A stretch of 64,000 nucleotides of DNA from Sindora glabra. Lineage: Eukaryota; Streptophyta; Magnoliopsida; Fabales; Fabaceae. This document shows positions 50,404 to 64,000 of the stretch, piece by piece. Position 1 is the stretch's first letter. Each line of letters begins with the position of its first letter. The stretch lies in NCBI GenBank assembly GCA_020226215.1, contig CM035235.1:39977457-40041456 (forward strand), in the 5' to 3' direction. Both the position numbers and the translations under genes were made by a program. Under the pieces are notes generated by a model. The model had not been told where the DNA came from. It searched no databases and saw only the letters and a program-made list of their open reading frames with translations.

Positions 50404-51265
50404 TTCTTGTAGTTATATTCATAATTCCATTAAAATTTAATTATGCCCTACTATGGTTACTATTGTCTCATTTGATTTCATCAAAGTGATTTAAATCATA
50501 TACAATATGAAAATTTATTTTTATATAAATTGTAGAAGTAATTTCATACATTGCATAGAGTACTATTTATGTAATATGATAGTAATATTGTTGGTTGATT
50601 TGATTTTCACAAAGTGATCAAAATTATAAAATTTATTGCATAAATTATAAAGATTGTAACAATAAAAATAATTTTAAACACAAAGATTTTTTTTTTCAAC
50701 GATCATATAAGTTTGAGTTGGTATATGGCCAAAGGTATTTAGCATCTCATAGAAATAGTGTTGCAAGTCAATTAAAGAAATTTTCGTACAATATTTTGGA
50801 ACTTATTGACTGGTTTGATTTTTACCAAAGTGGATGAAATCATTTAATATTATAGAAGTGTTTTTTTATGGAAATAATAAAAGTTATGACAATCAAAATA
50901 ATTACATACCCAAAGATATAATTATTTTTATAGTCATATTATAGAAATTTAAGTTGTTTTTTTATATAAAAGTAAAAAAAATAAAGATAGTGCTAAAAAT
51001 GAATAAATATTATTAGTTTTGGATTAAATTTATTACTTGTCATATTTAATGCTTGGTGTAGAGTTGTTTGATTACACAAATTAAAAAAAATGTGACTATT
51101 AAAATAATTTCATGTAACATTTTCCAATTGAGTGGATACCATTTTTAGTGATTAGAAAGAATAATAAAAAATTACATTTACATGTTTGGACTTGGATCTA
51201 TGTCTTTGACTTAATGCGTACTAAGTTTATTGGTTTTCCAAAATAGCCCAAAAGTTATAAATTTA

Positions 51266-52280
51266 AGAAATGTTTGGTTCATAAAATTTTACATTCTCAC
51301 GAATGTAATTCCCAATTATGTAATTTCTTGAAATATAATATTCCTAAATTTGATTTAATATATATATTTTTAAAAATATTTTTTTCAAATTCTCAAATAT
51401 CTTTTATTCTTATATTTGGTTCACACTTTGTAATCTTGAGGATGTTATTACCTTTAAAAAAATACTCTTATTAATTTTTTTATAAATTATAATAAATTAT
51501 AGATTTTATTAAAAATGTGAATAAAGACTTCTGAAGACCTAATAAATTAATAATTTAAATTTTATTCAATTTAAACTTAATAAATTATTTAATATATAAA
51601 ATATTAAAATTTTTACATAATTAATTATATAAGCAAATTAAAAGTCATCTCTGATATTAGCATATTAGTTTCCCATGACTCGTATGTTTAAACTTTCATT
51701 TTTTTTACTTTTTAAGGCATTAAAAATTACAAAAAATAATTATAAATTTTAATTATAATTTTTATGTTGATGAGAAAATTTAAAAAATATATATTACATG
51801 TGAATATGCAATATTAATCAATGTAATCATGTAAATCAAAATTTAATAGATTAAATTTATTTTATGAATCCTTTTTTTATTTACTATGAGATTGTAGATA
51901 AATTAATGGGATTGAAATTTAGAAATTACTTATTTATTTAGTGTAATCGTACTTGTTATCGTGAAAAAATTAAAAATGATAAATATAAGTTAAAACGTAA
52001 AAAATGAAAATGAAAAATTTTCAAAATAGATTAGGGCATGGAAAAAATGGAAGTAAAATTATCCTTTTACTTTAATATTAATATTATCATTTTATCGAAA
52101 TTTAAGATACTCACCTTCCATTATAGGAATATTTTAAAGGAAAAATTGGGTTAAAAATATTCTTGAGAATATTATATTCTTAGATAAATTTTTTAAAATT
52201 TTGAACTAAATATAAAAATATAATATTCTGATAAAATATTCTCAAAAATGTAAAGAACATTCCATGAACCAAATACCCAT
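51266..52280. mobile_element. Tourist-like element inside the copia internal region
   Basis: Left end AGAAATGTTTGGTTCATAA and right end (minus strand) ATGGGTATTTGGTTCATGG, with TTA on both sides (51263-51265, 52281-52283). 1015 bp, no transposase frame. Related in ends (GTTTGGTTC) to the element at 49597. Confidence 0.7.
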
Positions 52281-53739
52281 TTAGAGATATAGGAATATTA
52301 TACCATAAGAAAAACTTGAACACTACTATACTTTTTATAAAAGAAAGTACACATAACCAAAAAAATGTGGATTACTCGAAATCATTAAAGCAATATGAAA
52401 GATTAAGAAAATTAGTGATTTCAAATAATTACATAATGTACTTAGAGAAACATGAAATTGAAAATGATCTAATAACATTTTCATAAGTCATAAGAAGCAA
52501 ATATTCCATTAAATGGATGAAGTTATGAGAGATGAAATGGCTTCCATGGATAATGATGAAATTTGAGAATTGGTCATATTACTTGACAGAGTTATCCCAA
52601 TCCAATATAGGTAAGTATTTAAAATGAAAAGATTGTAAAGGAAATATTGATTAGAATAAGGCCAAACTTAATCCTTAAAAGATTTACCTAGAGAGAAGTA
52701 TTCATTAAAGTGTTTTGTGGCAAGTTTACTATTGTATTTTTGCTCTAAGAACAAAAGATGCCTAAGTAAATTAAAGCATATAAAGTTAAAATATCTCATT
52801 GTTCATGAAGGATTAGAGAGAAGAAATCTATTAGTAAATTAATTCAAAATTAATGGTGGCAGATCCCATGATTAAGGCATTAGCACCTACAATTTATATT
52901 TATCATGTATTGTCTATGAGATTGACCAATAATGTTTGATTTTGTAAATAATGCATCTTAGTTTTATTCCTTTGTATCCAAATACACATTATATGGGATT
53001 GATATCAAAGTTGGAACATGATATGAATATTATAGAAAAGTTCAAATTGAACATAAAAGAAAATGGTTCATTTGAACATAATATATAGAAAGATTCATAT
53101 TCTTCCTCATTATGACTTTTATAGATGGAAAACCATATTGTAATGCATAGAAGGAATTATACATTTGATAGATATAAAACCACCATGATCTATATTTGTA
53201 AGAAATTCAAAAAAGTATAGTTAGTCATTAAAATTAATAGTGTGGTAATTACTTTTGAAATTTATAAAAATTTTCATGTAAACAGCTAGAAAATTTTAGA
53301 ATTAGTGACTTTCATGACCACATGTAAGATTGCCATTATTACAGTTAAATTTTATTAATTATTGTAATAACTATATATTAAGATTGTGATTAAATCTTAT
53401 TAATTATTGTAATTACTTTCTAATTAAATTGTATTAATTATTGTGCCTATACCTATTAAATATAATAAATTATTCATTTATTTATTAATTAATTATGACT
53501 ATAATTATGTAACTCTCATATTAAGGTGGGATGATGCTCATTAACTAAGGTTAATGAATACTCTTATTAGAGAAATGGATATTTTTATCACTTTAAAAGT
53601 CATTTAAAATAATAAATAAAGTTTCTTAATTTAAGGAAGGAAATTGAAAAATCATAACTCTTGCATAATTGTTAAAAATTTTAATTGTATTCATGAGTTA
53701 TGGCATATTTAAATTTGTATATATTCTTATGTTCGTTAA

Positions 53740-55710
<1,971 letters not shown>

Positions 55711-55992
55711 TTGGATATTATGTAAAACTTGATATGGAAAGAAAATAAATTAAAAAAGTACCTCACGGATCAACAAAATATTTTCTTATTAAGTATGTGA
55801 AAAAAAGAATTGAAAAATCTTATAATTAAACAATTACCCTTGTATAAAGTTTATTGAAAATTTTGTTAATTCAAAATAGGAATAATTTTGTCATTTAATC
55901 AATTATTTTTATTTTTCAATTACATTTGATAAAAAATTAATATTTTTATCATTTTCTTATAACCTATTTTCTATACATCCAAATAACAAGTA
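55711..55992. mobile_element. possible small MITE
   Basis: Left end TTTGGATATTATG with GGAAAGAAAATA pairs with right end on the minus strand TTTGGATGTATAGAAAATAGG. Edges uncertain. Confidence 0.3.
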
Positions 55993-57474
55993 AAAAAAAT
56001 ATATCTTTTTTATATATTTTCTTTTCATATTTTTTCTTCTACTATTTTCTTTCTATATTTCCTTTTGCTGCATCTAAAACATAGGGTAAGTATCTTGAAA
56101 GAAAGACACTTACCCTTGAGTAAGGGTGGCTCTAGCTAAAAAAATTAATATTCACTAATTATGATGATTTGATATTAGAGCATCATTTATTCTTCACGTA
56201 TCCTAATTGGAAGGTCATCAAGGAAACAAACTAGACTTGAAGTCAAAACCGTTTCATATTCAATTGACGATTCTTGTTTGTTTCCTCTTCCTTCTTTTTC
56301 CTTTTTTTTTTTTCATAGAAAATTGCGTCTGAATGGAAATGCTAGATCGTTAGCTTAATAAATATTAGGGAATTGCTTTTAATTTGCAAGTTTTTGTTTT
56401 ATTTTTAATAACAAGCTATAAATTTTTATATGCAAAATTGTAAATTTCATATTATCATAATAATAAATGTATTAACTATTGTATTCATTAATTATTACAA
56501 TAATTATTAATATGGTAATTATTTTTTTAATCGAATAATTTGTAATCTAAACAGAGAAGTTGACATGAGCAGCTAAGAAAGTTTGCTCGTTAATAATTCA
56601 AGAATCTTCGTCTTTGGGAGTTAACAGATCAAGGTGAACTTCTTGACTGCATCTTCAGGTCGCATTAAGTTTTTGTTATCCAAGAAAACCTTTAAAGAAC
56701 TATCTAATAAATTTATAGATATTATTAAAAAAAATTATATAAATTTAGTATTAATTAATATAAAAAAATTTAGTACTAATTTAATTCTTTTGTAATTTTT
56801 TATATATTAAATTGATGTAAAAAATATTTTGATACTAGTTTGAGGTGAAATTTTTTAAATTAATACTAAATTAATGTAAAAAAAAATCATTCAATATTAA
56901 TTTGATATTAATCAAATCTTTTAGATATTGATTTAATAGTTTCTTGTTCTTTTATTTAAATATTTTAGGAAAATTATATTTTAGCCACTTATAGTTTTAC
57001 CGTTTTTTTTACTTAATTCATGTGTGACTCCAAGTATTGCAATTTGTCCTAACATACTTTCAATCATTAATACTTTATCCATTTAAATTATTGTTCATTT
57101 AAAATTTAACAAAAAAAATTACATTCATTGCATTTTATCTTTATTTTTCTAAATTTTAATTTAATTTAATGCTTACTTAAACCAAATTACTATAAAAAAT
57201 TGTATTAAATTTTTTTTTTTTTACAATGTAGTGCATAATTGCTGAATAGAATGTGTCGAATGAGGCTTTTAAAGGTTAAATTAATTCTAAATGGATGTTA
57301 AATTGAGTTAAAACTAGCAGAAGTAAAAATCATATGAAATGCAAGTATTTTTTTTAATTAAATTTTGCACAAAAATAGTTTAAGTAAATAAAGTATTAGC
57401 GTGATGTCATAACACTTAAAATCACAAAAGAATTAGTGAAAAAGTGCAAAACCACATATAGATAAAATGTAATA
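55993..57474. other. AT-rich intergenic DNA, no gene seen
   Basis: A hairpin-forming GGGTAAGTATC...GACACTTACCCT lies at about 56084-56116. Nothing else recognised. Confidence 0.5.
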
Positions 57475-58292
57475 ACATGTTTGGCATAATGGAATGGAAA
57501 AAGTTTGTTTGTAGAAAATATCTATTTCTTAGAGAATGAGCATTCCATAAAATAATGAAATCTTTATTTCATAGTAAAAGTGATGAAATGATTATTTCAT
57601 CATTTTTGGAATAGATTGTTCCCCTATTATTTTTTACATCTTTCATAAATTTTAACATTATCTTTTATTAATAAATATTAAAATAATATCTATTTTTTAA
57701 TATTTTAATAAATGTATTTTTAATAATAAAATTTTAAATAAAATATTTTTCTTTATAAGAGAATTTTAATATAAAAATTAATAAATTAATTTTTTTATTC
57801 TTTTACTATTTAAATTTTGTGTTAATTATAATTTTGATAATTAAATTTAAAATATAATTTTTTAATTATTAATTATATCATATATTTTTTGTTTAACATA
57901 TATTATTATTTTACTATTTTTTGATAATGATAAGAGTGCTAAAACAACTGAACATGCACACATAAAGACCAAAAATCAAACATTGAATATAGCAGAAGGT
58001 ACAACCTTTAAAAGATATCAAATATCATTTAATTAGTTAAAGACTCTTAGAATTTTATAATTAAATATACTTGTTTAATTATAAATTATATATATAGTTA
58101 TAAATAAATAAATAAATAATATGATTGATTATATAAATATGATTTTAATTTTATACTTTTTTATTTTTAAAGATATTATTGATATTAACTCATTTTTTTA
58201 TTCCATTTCTTCAATATTTATTAGACAAAATATAATTATAAAATAATTATTTTATTTCATTACATCTAAAGGAACATTATTTTCCCAACATT
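57475..58292. mobile_element. possible inverted-repeat element
   Basis: Left end AACATGTTTGGCATAATGGAAT against right end on the minus strand AAAATGTTGGGAAAATAATG; both are followed by A/T-rich, ATGAAAT-containing stretches. Weak. Confidence 0.3.
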
Positions 58293-59255
58293 TTATTGTA
58301 TGCTTTCTCTTGCATATGTGTTCATAGTTGGCTCTTGCACTAGAATAATTATATGTAATAGATTAAAGCAAGCTTTTCACTTTGGAATTGCTTTCAATGT
58401 GGCAGAGAAAAAAATAAGGATAAAAAGATCTTCCTCCCAAAATGCCTCTCTCTCTCTCTCAACAATTTTTAATAATAATTAATTATTTGATATATATATA
58501 TATTAATAAATAAATAAATTTTAAAAAATTCCACTAATATTATAAAATTAACTTGTTTTATTTTTAAAAGTTATTTTGAATAAGAATAAATTATACTTTA
58601 TCCATTTATAAATTCATTTTTTACCTTAATTCAAGTATAGTTTTAAGAGTTGAAAAATTATTATTTTTGTCCTCGTAAATTATTTTCCATCTAGAAAACA
58701 CACATGAAAGGCATGTTATTTATTTTTCCAAATTTGACATAATTTGACACTCATTCTCAAAATCAAACATGAAATGCATATGCTATCTATTTCTTCCATA
58801 TTTGATCTAGTTTGATACTAATTCTCAAAACAGATTTGCTTCTCAGAAAAAAAAAAAAAAAAAGAAAGAAAAAGTTCCTAACCTCTAGCATTAACATTCT
58901 TCTGTGGTCTTAAAGCAAATTACTTCAATAAGTCTTTAATAAGGGTTTAGACCTTCCATTTTGGGGTAAATTAATTAGCTTTGAGAATGAGTTTCAAATT
59001 AGATTTAGTTCGGAGAAATAGAAAGAATGTGCATTTTACACACAATTCCATTAAATTATGGATGGAAAATAGTAAAAGAATAGACAAAATATTAATAGTT
59101 GAAATTATAATAAGATGAATTTTAACATTTAAAAATATAAATAAGTTCTATAAGAAAAGAGCAAAACTACCTATGGCCATGTGAAATTTATCCTTTATCA
59201 AGTGTTATATGATGCATTGTAAATACATAAGTATGCTTTAACTTCTTTCTAGTTT
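58293..59255. other. AT-rich intergenic DNA, no gene seen
   Basis: Contains a short (CT)8 at about 58447 and an A run at 58845-58862. Confidence 0.5.
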
Positions 59256-62200
59256 CACTAAAAAAAAAAAAATTACTTAATGATGGATCCATCATTAATG
59301 GCACAATTTTGTTGTTAAAATTAAATAATAGTAGAATTAACGATGAGTAAGAAGGCATAAGTAAATAGAGTATCGGTAATTAAATTAACGATGGACTTAA
59401 GTTATTCATTGCTACATTTGTCACCAATTTAACAAAACAACAAAAAATGAAATGAATAATCAATGGAATAAGTGACCTATTTATCTGTTGTTAACTTTAT
59501 ATCCATTAGTAGAATTTCCATCCTTGAATTACGATATAGTGATGGATATTTCCATTGCTAAACTTTGATTTCATGATGGAAAATTATATGGCTAAAATTT
59601 GATTGTTAATTTTGTTGTTAAATTGGGTGATTCATTGTAAATTAGCAACAACATCTTCAAAATTTTGCTGCTAATATAGGATATATTTGTAAATATATTA
59701 TCTATTTTTATAATAATCTACACATTAAACACTTTGCAACAATCAAACTTCATAAAGTTTAATACTTATCAACAATTAAATATTCAAATTGAATTTCATA
59801 AACTAAAATTAAATATAAATATTTTATTTATATTAATTAAAAATACTATTAAAATCATAAAATTCAATATATAAAAAAATGACGTTCAATGACTATAACA
59901 TAAAAATAAAAATCCTAAATGACTAACTTTTAAACAATGCATCGATATTGTACGTATTTTACTTGATCAGCAATTGCTGAGATTTAATTTATTACTTTTG
60001 GACTATCATTTTCTCTTGGCCATAATTTGGGACAAATAACCATTACTCTATTTCTTTTTTTTTATAATTCTAACTTAATGGAGTGAATCTAATAGTACTA
60101 TTAATAAGAAAGAGTAAAAATTTCTATGAAGATTTGCTGACAATAACCTTAAGAATATTATATGAAAGTCATAACATGCAAATTTGATCTTTGCCTTATT
60201 AAACTTCAAAGATTAGTATTATTAAAGGACAAAAAATGGATCAAACTTTAAAATCAAGGAACTTCCTTGAGGTTATCATAAAGTCAATTTTCATACTATT
60301 CATTTCCTCCATTATATAAGCAAAAATTCTAAAACATTAGCCATGTCTTTGTGAGCTCACTTATCTATAGTTTTTAGGTATTTTCTTGACTTTTAGGAGA
60401 TACTAGTATATTTGAAGGCTAATTCCAAAATCCATCATCTATATCATCTTTATTATGTCCTTAATGGAACCATAGGTAGATGAAGTAACCAACCTGAAAC
60501 CAAATATAACCAACTACAAGATTGCAAATTTAACAAAATGTTAAACAATACAAATGAACACAAATAAATTAATACAAACACTTAGTTGAATGTTAACTAA
60601 TACTTACAAGTCGCCTTCCAGATACAATTTGAATCTTACCATCAGCTAGGTTTGTACCTCAGAGAAGTGTTAGTGGGTGTCTTGATCAAATGGTTGAGCA
60701 TTCTATTGATATAGACAAATCATAAAAATTAAACTAGAAATCAACAAATTGAGCTTTAATATAAAAAATTAAAGAGCACAAGAAACATTATAAATATTTT
60801 CATATAGATTAGGAATAAATACTCTAGTACTAGTAATACTTCAAGATAGCACAATAATAACATCTCTCTTTAAGAAAGAACCTATAACAATTAGTATAAA
60901 TACAATGTTGCAGATAAACTTCTTCAAAGTCACACTCAAATTCATATTAAGAGATTCAAAAAATAAACAAAAGTAATTCTTGTAGTTAGACCTTGAAAGG
61001 GAAAGAAAAGAATAACGTGTGTCATTTGGATTTACACATACTAATTCTCTGATATGACCAACTATCATTATTATTAATTTATCAAAAAATTTAGGCAAAT
61101 AATTTTTTTTCTATGGGTAAAAACACTTGACATCAACTACAATGCTTTAATCAAGCACTTAATAAGTTTGTGTTAGAAGAACTTAATTCAAGTGATAGCT
61201 TACTTCAAGGATTCAAGCATAATTTACATTTAAGATACATGATATTATATGTCTAATATAAAGTTAAGTGTAACATAAGGTAGTGACATGTGAATTTAAA
61301 CACATCAAAAAGACAAACAAACTATGTCCTCATGATAAAAAAGTTGATAAATAAATTTACTTAGAAAGTTCAAAGTCCTATTACCAGAAAACAAAACAAA
61401 AAAAAGAACAAAACCAACAAATGTAAAAAGTTCCTACTTATCCTTGTCAAACCACCTAGCAACAACTCCTAATTCAATTTATAACCATGCATTTATTAAG
61501 AAAGTCATAAGCAGTAGAGAAACACATTCATAAAGGATGAAATTATAACATATAGTGTTCATATTTATACATGAATAAGAAAAGATAATCTAAATGCAAA
61601 CCTAACTCATTTTGAATTCATGATCATAATTCCAACATAAATGTAATGAAAACCAAAGTATAATACTTTTTCAATATATTCTTCTTACCATTACAAAAAA
61701 AAAAGAAAAATTTGGAACACAAAATAAGATTAGCTACAAGTTATATATAGGACAAGTACATTCAGTTGAATACATCATCTAACTAAAATTTATAGTGTAA
61801 AGTTTTTAAGAAGTAATTTGAATTGATGCAACTTTATCTCATCATATCACATTGAAACAAATCATTGAACATATGGATTGTAAAAGGAGTCAATATCAAT
61901 CAAATCCCACATGAAGAATCAAAACATTGAAATCCCCAAATTTAATAAGGTAAAAATAAGAAAAAAAACACAAAAAATCACAAATCAACAATACAAGAAA
62001 AAGAGAATAGTTTGAAATAATGTATAGACCAAAACCATAAATCAAGCTAAAAAAAATCAATTAACTAATATGCAATTAAGGCTAAATCAATACACTAAAG
62101 ATGAAAAATGAATAAGATATGTAACAAATTAACTAATTAAACCCTATAAAATAAAAAAAGTGGAAAACTATCAAAATAGAATAAATTTAAGAAAACTCAC

Positions 62201-62783
62201 TAATTAAAATGTGTAGCAATAAGTGGCAATAGCAATAACGTCATCAAATGATAGTAACAACAATTAAAAAGCTAGCAGATGGTAGAAATAACATAGTGAC
62301 ACCAAAAGGAAAGAGATGAAGAAAAGGAGCAGTGAAAATCAAGGTTTGGCATTAGACTTTGATATAAATTGTAATTTTGTGACAAATTAGTCTTTCATTA
62401 ATTCATTTTAATGAAACAATATGTTTTCATTAACAATAAATTCTAAGAAGTTTGTCACTATTTTTTTTAAAAAAAAATCATTTCATTGCTAAATAAAATT
62501 TAAAATGTTTGTGCACGAATCTATTGTTACATCCATTGTAATTCAAAAATAAATTTTTTTATTTAGTTGCTAATTTTATCAGTAAATTTTATTGACAAAT
62601 TTAGTTTTTAGTTAGAAAATTCAAGAAATTAAAAAAGTAGCAATGGAATTAACAAATTCTACAATGCTTATCACTCATTCTATCATTAAAATTACACCAT
62701 ATAGTAGACTTATTTATCAATGCTTGTACCATCACTGCATCCATTGCTAATTTTAATTGTTAAATATAGATTTTTTTATAGTA
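59256..62783. mobile_element. CACTA (En/Spm)-like DNA transposon, non-autonomous
   Basis: The left end begins CACTAAAAAAAAA. The right end on the minus strand begins TACTATAAAAAAATC, a one-base change from CACTA. Both ends carry many short subterminal motifs in both orientations: GATGGATCCATC, AACGATGGA, AGTGATGGA, TTAGCAATGGA, TTGCTAA. This is the layout that En/Spm transposases bind. The 2.6-kb middle has no transposase frame, so mobility would depend on another copy. The 3-bp target duplication is not clear (TTT left, TAT right). Confidence 0.65.
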
Positions 62784-64000
62784 TATGTGTGTGCATATGT
62801 GATGTGTATCAATATGTATACATAAGAATTTTTCTTATATATATATATATATTAAGAGTAATTAAACTACTAAACATATATACATAAAATCCTAAGATTG
62901 AATCTAGGATCTAGAAGAAGGAAAACTTTCAAGAAATATCATATATAATTTTCATTCTCTAAAATATGAATTGTACAATTTTAATCCCTTTGATTTTCAA
63001 ATAATCCATTTTCATCTTCCTAAATATCTAATTAGATTAATTTTTTAGTTGAAATAATTTTGATCCATCTGTTCATTTTCTACACATAGGCTAGCAAAAT
63101 TGTTGATGCAAACTTGTTATTTCCATTTTGACCCTTAATATTGATTATTGCATTTGCAACATGGCAATCCATCAAGATTAAAAGATTTAATTTGAAATTT
63201 TGCATTACAAAAACTTGAGAAACAATGCAAAATAATATAAGATTAAAATGTCTATTTAAATTTAGAAAAATGAGCTTAACAATAAAACATTAATACTTTT
63301 TAAGTTTCGCTTGCAAACTTGTTTGCGTCTCATTATGTTAAATTTTTTCAAGATTATTATCCATTTTCTAAAAGGTTAAGCAAACCAAAAGCTAAACCTA
63401 AAACATTTTGTTCTTAAACTATATATTTCAAAAATATTTTCTATTTGAACTTCCAAAGAACTTGGCTTTAGAACTTGGTGAAACTATAGAGCCATGTTTT
63501 CATTTATAGATTTTCCTAGATTAATAATGGTTGATATTCTAATGTTTTGAAGATATATGTAAAAAAGAGAAGGAGACAAATAATAATGGAAGATCGTTAT
63601 ATAATCCTTCCAAGCATAATGGATTTAAACTCAAAAACAAGCCATAATCATGCAATGAAGAAATAAAACAAATCACAATTCAAGTTAAAGTAAGATTTCC
63701 ACTTTGAACTCAATTGAATAATTTTGGAGACAAATGCTCTTTTGGAAATTAATGATGAAATCCCAAGTCCCTACACCACTAAATTTGAAAGGAAAGATGG
63801 AATTAATAGTGTTACTATCGTTGGCTTGCCCTCTAGCAATGAATATATTTATTCCTCTTTACCATCAAATAGCTAATGTCTTGAAAAGAGGAAATGCCAA
63901 AGAAAGATTGAATTAAAAGAATGCAAGGAAGAAGAAAGAAGTCTTTGCAAAATAGAAAATTTTCTAATCATACTATAATGTTAAAATTCTCAATGCTACT
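62784..64000. other. AT-rich intergenic DNA, no gene seen
   Basis: Short (TA)n at about 62840. A 60-codon plus-strand frame at 63734-63916 has no family signal. Confidence 0.5.

Larger units (their letters stand above)
49291..53690 (+). mobile_element. decayed Ty1/copia retrotransposon with two nested MITEs
   Basis: Direct LTRs begin TTAGAATTAGTG at 49291 and 53296; the left one ends near 50381 (TTTTTAACA) and the right one is truncated near 53690. The primer site TGGTATCAGAGCAAGG lies at 50388-50403. Pol remnants at 52370-52720 read NNYIMYLEKHE, then DEMASMDND and VIPIQY, the copia segment just before and into RT. At 52775-52920 HIKLKYLIVHE and ADPMIKAL mark the end of RNase H. Most of gag, integrase and RT is deleted. 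Confidence 0.8.

Overview
The window is nuclear DNA from a flowering plant, almost certainly a eudicot. It is very AT-rich, has one spliced gene with GT-AG introns, and is otherwise packed with plant-type mobile elements (Ty1/copia and Ty3/gypsy LTR elements, Tourist-like MITEs, a CACTA-like element, a LINE stub). The species cannot be named from the sequence alone.

The only gene I can reconstruct is on the minus strand at 8930-18274. It has 16 coding exons joined by GT-AG introns into one open frame of 563 codons. The product is a SET-domain protein lysine methyltransferase of the RuBisCO large-subunit methyltransferase (LSMT/SETD) family. Its introns hold a MITE-like element, two related solo LTRs, a 191-bp LINE tail with an 11-bp target duplication, and a foldback element.

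Region by region. 1-8600: AT-rich intergenic DNA with a 207-bp tandem duplication, a GC-rich gene-like island at 2250-2700 between weak inverted repeats, several small inverted-repeat elements and a long (TA)n tract. 8607-18430: the SET gene and its flanks. 19520-22430: a decayed copia element with recognisable integrase, reverse transcriptase and RNase H. 23676-27508: a partial, strongly C-to-T-decayed duplicate of the 3' end of the SET gene, interrupted by a small LTR element. 28259-29130: a tandem array of about seven units. 29579-29678: a 100-base assembly gap. 32306-46501: a 14.2-kb gypsy-type element on the minus strand with about 2.8-kb LTRs, holding three further nested solo LTRs. 47121-47870: an inverted-repeat element. 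49291-53690: a second decayed copia element with two Tourist-like insertions. 53922-54015: a (TA)47 tract. 59256-62783: a CACTA-like element lacking transposase. The rest is AT-rich DNA in which I see no gene.

No operon, CRISPR array or RNA gene was found. I found no convincing new biological system. The best material for a second look is the nested-element history (four insertions datable relative to each other), the methylation-type decay of the gene duplicate, and the GC-rich island near the left end.
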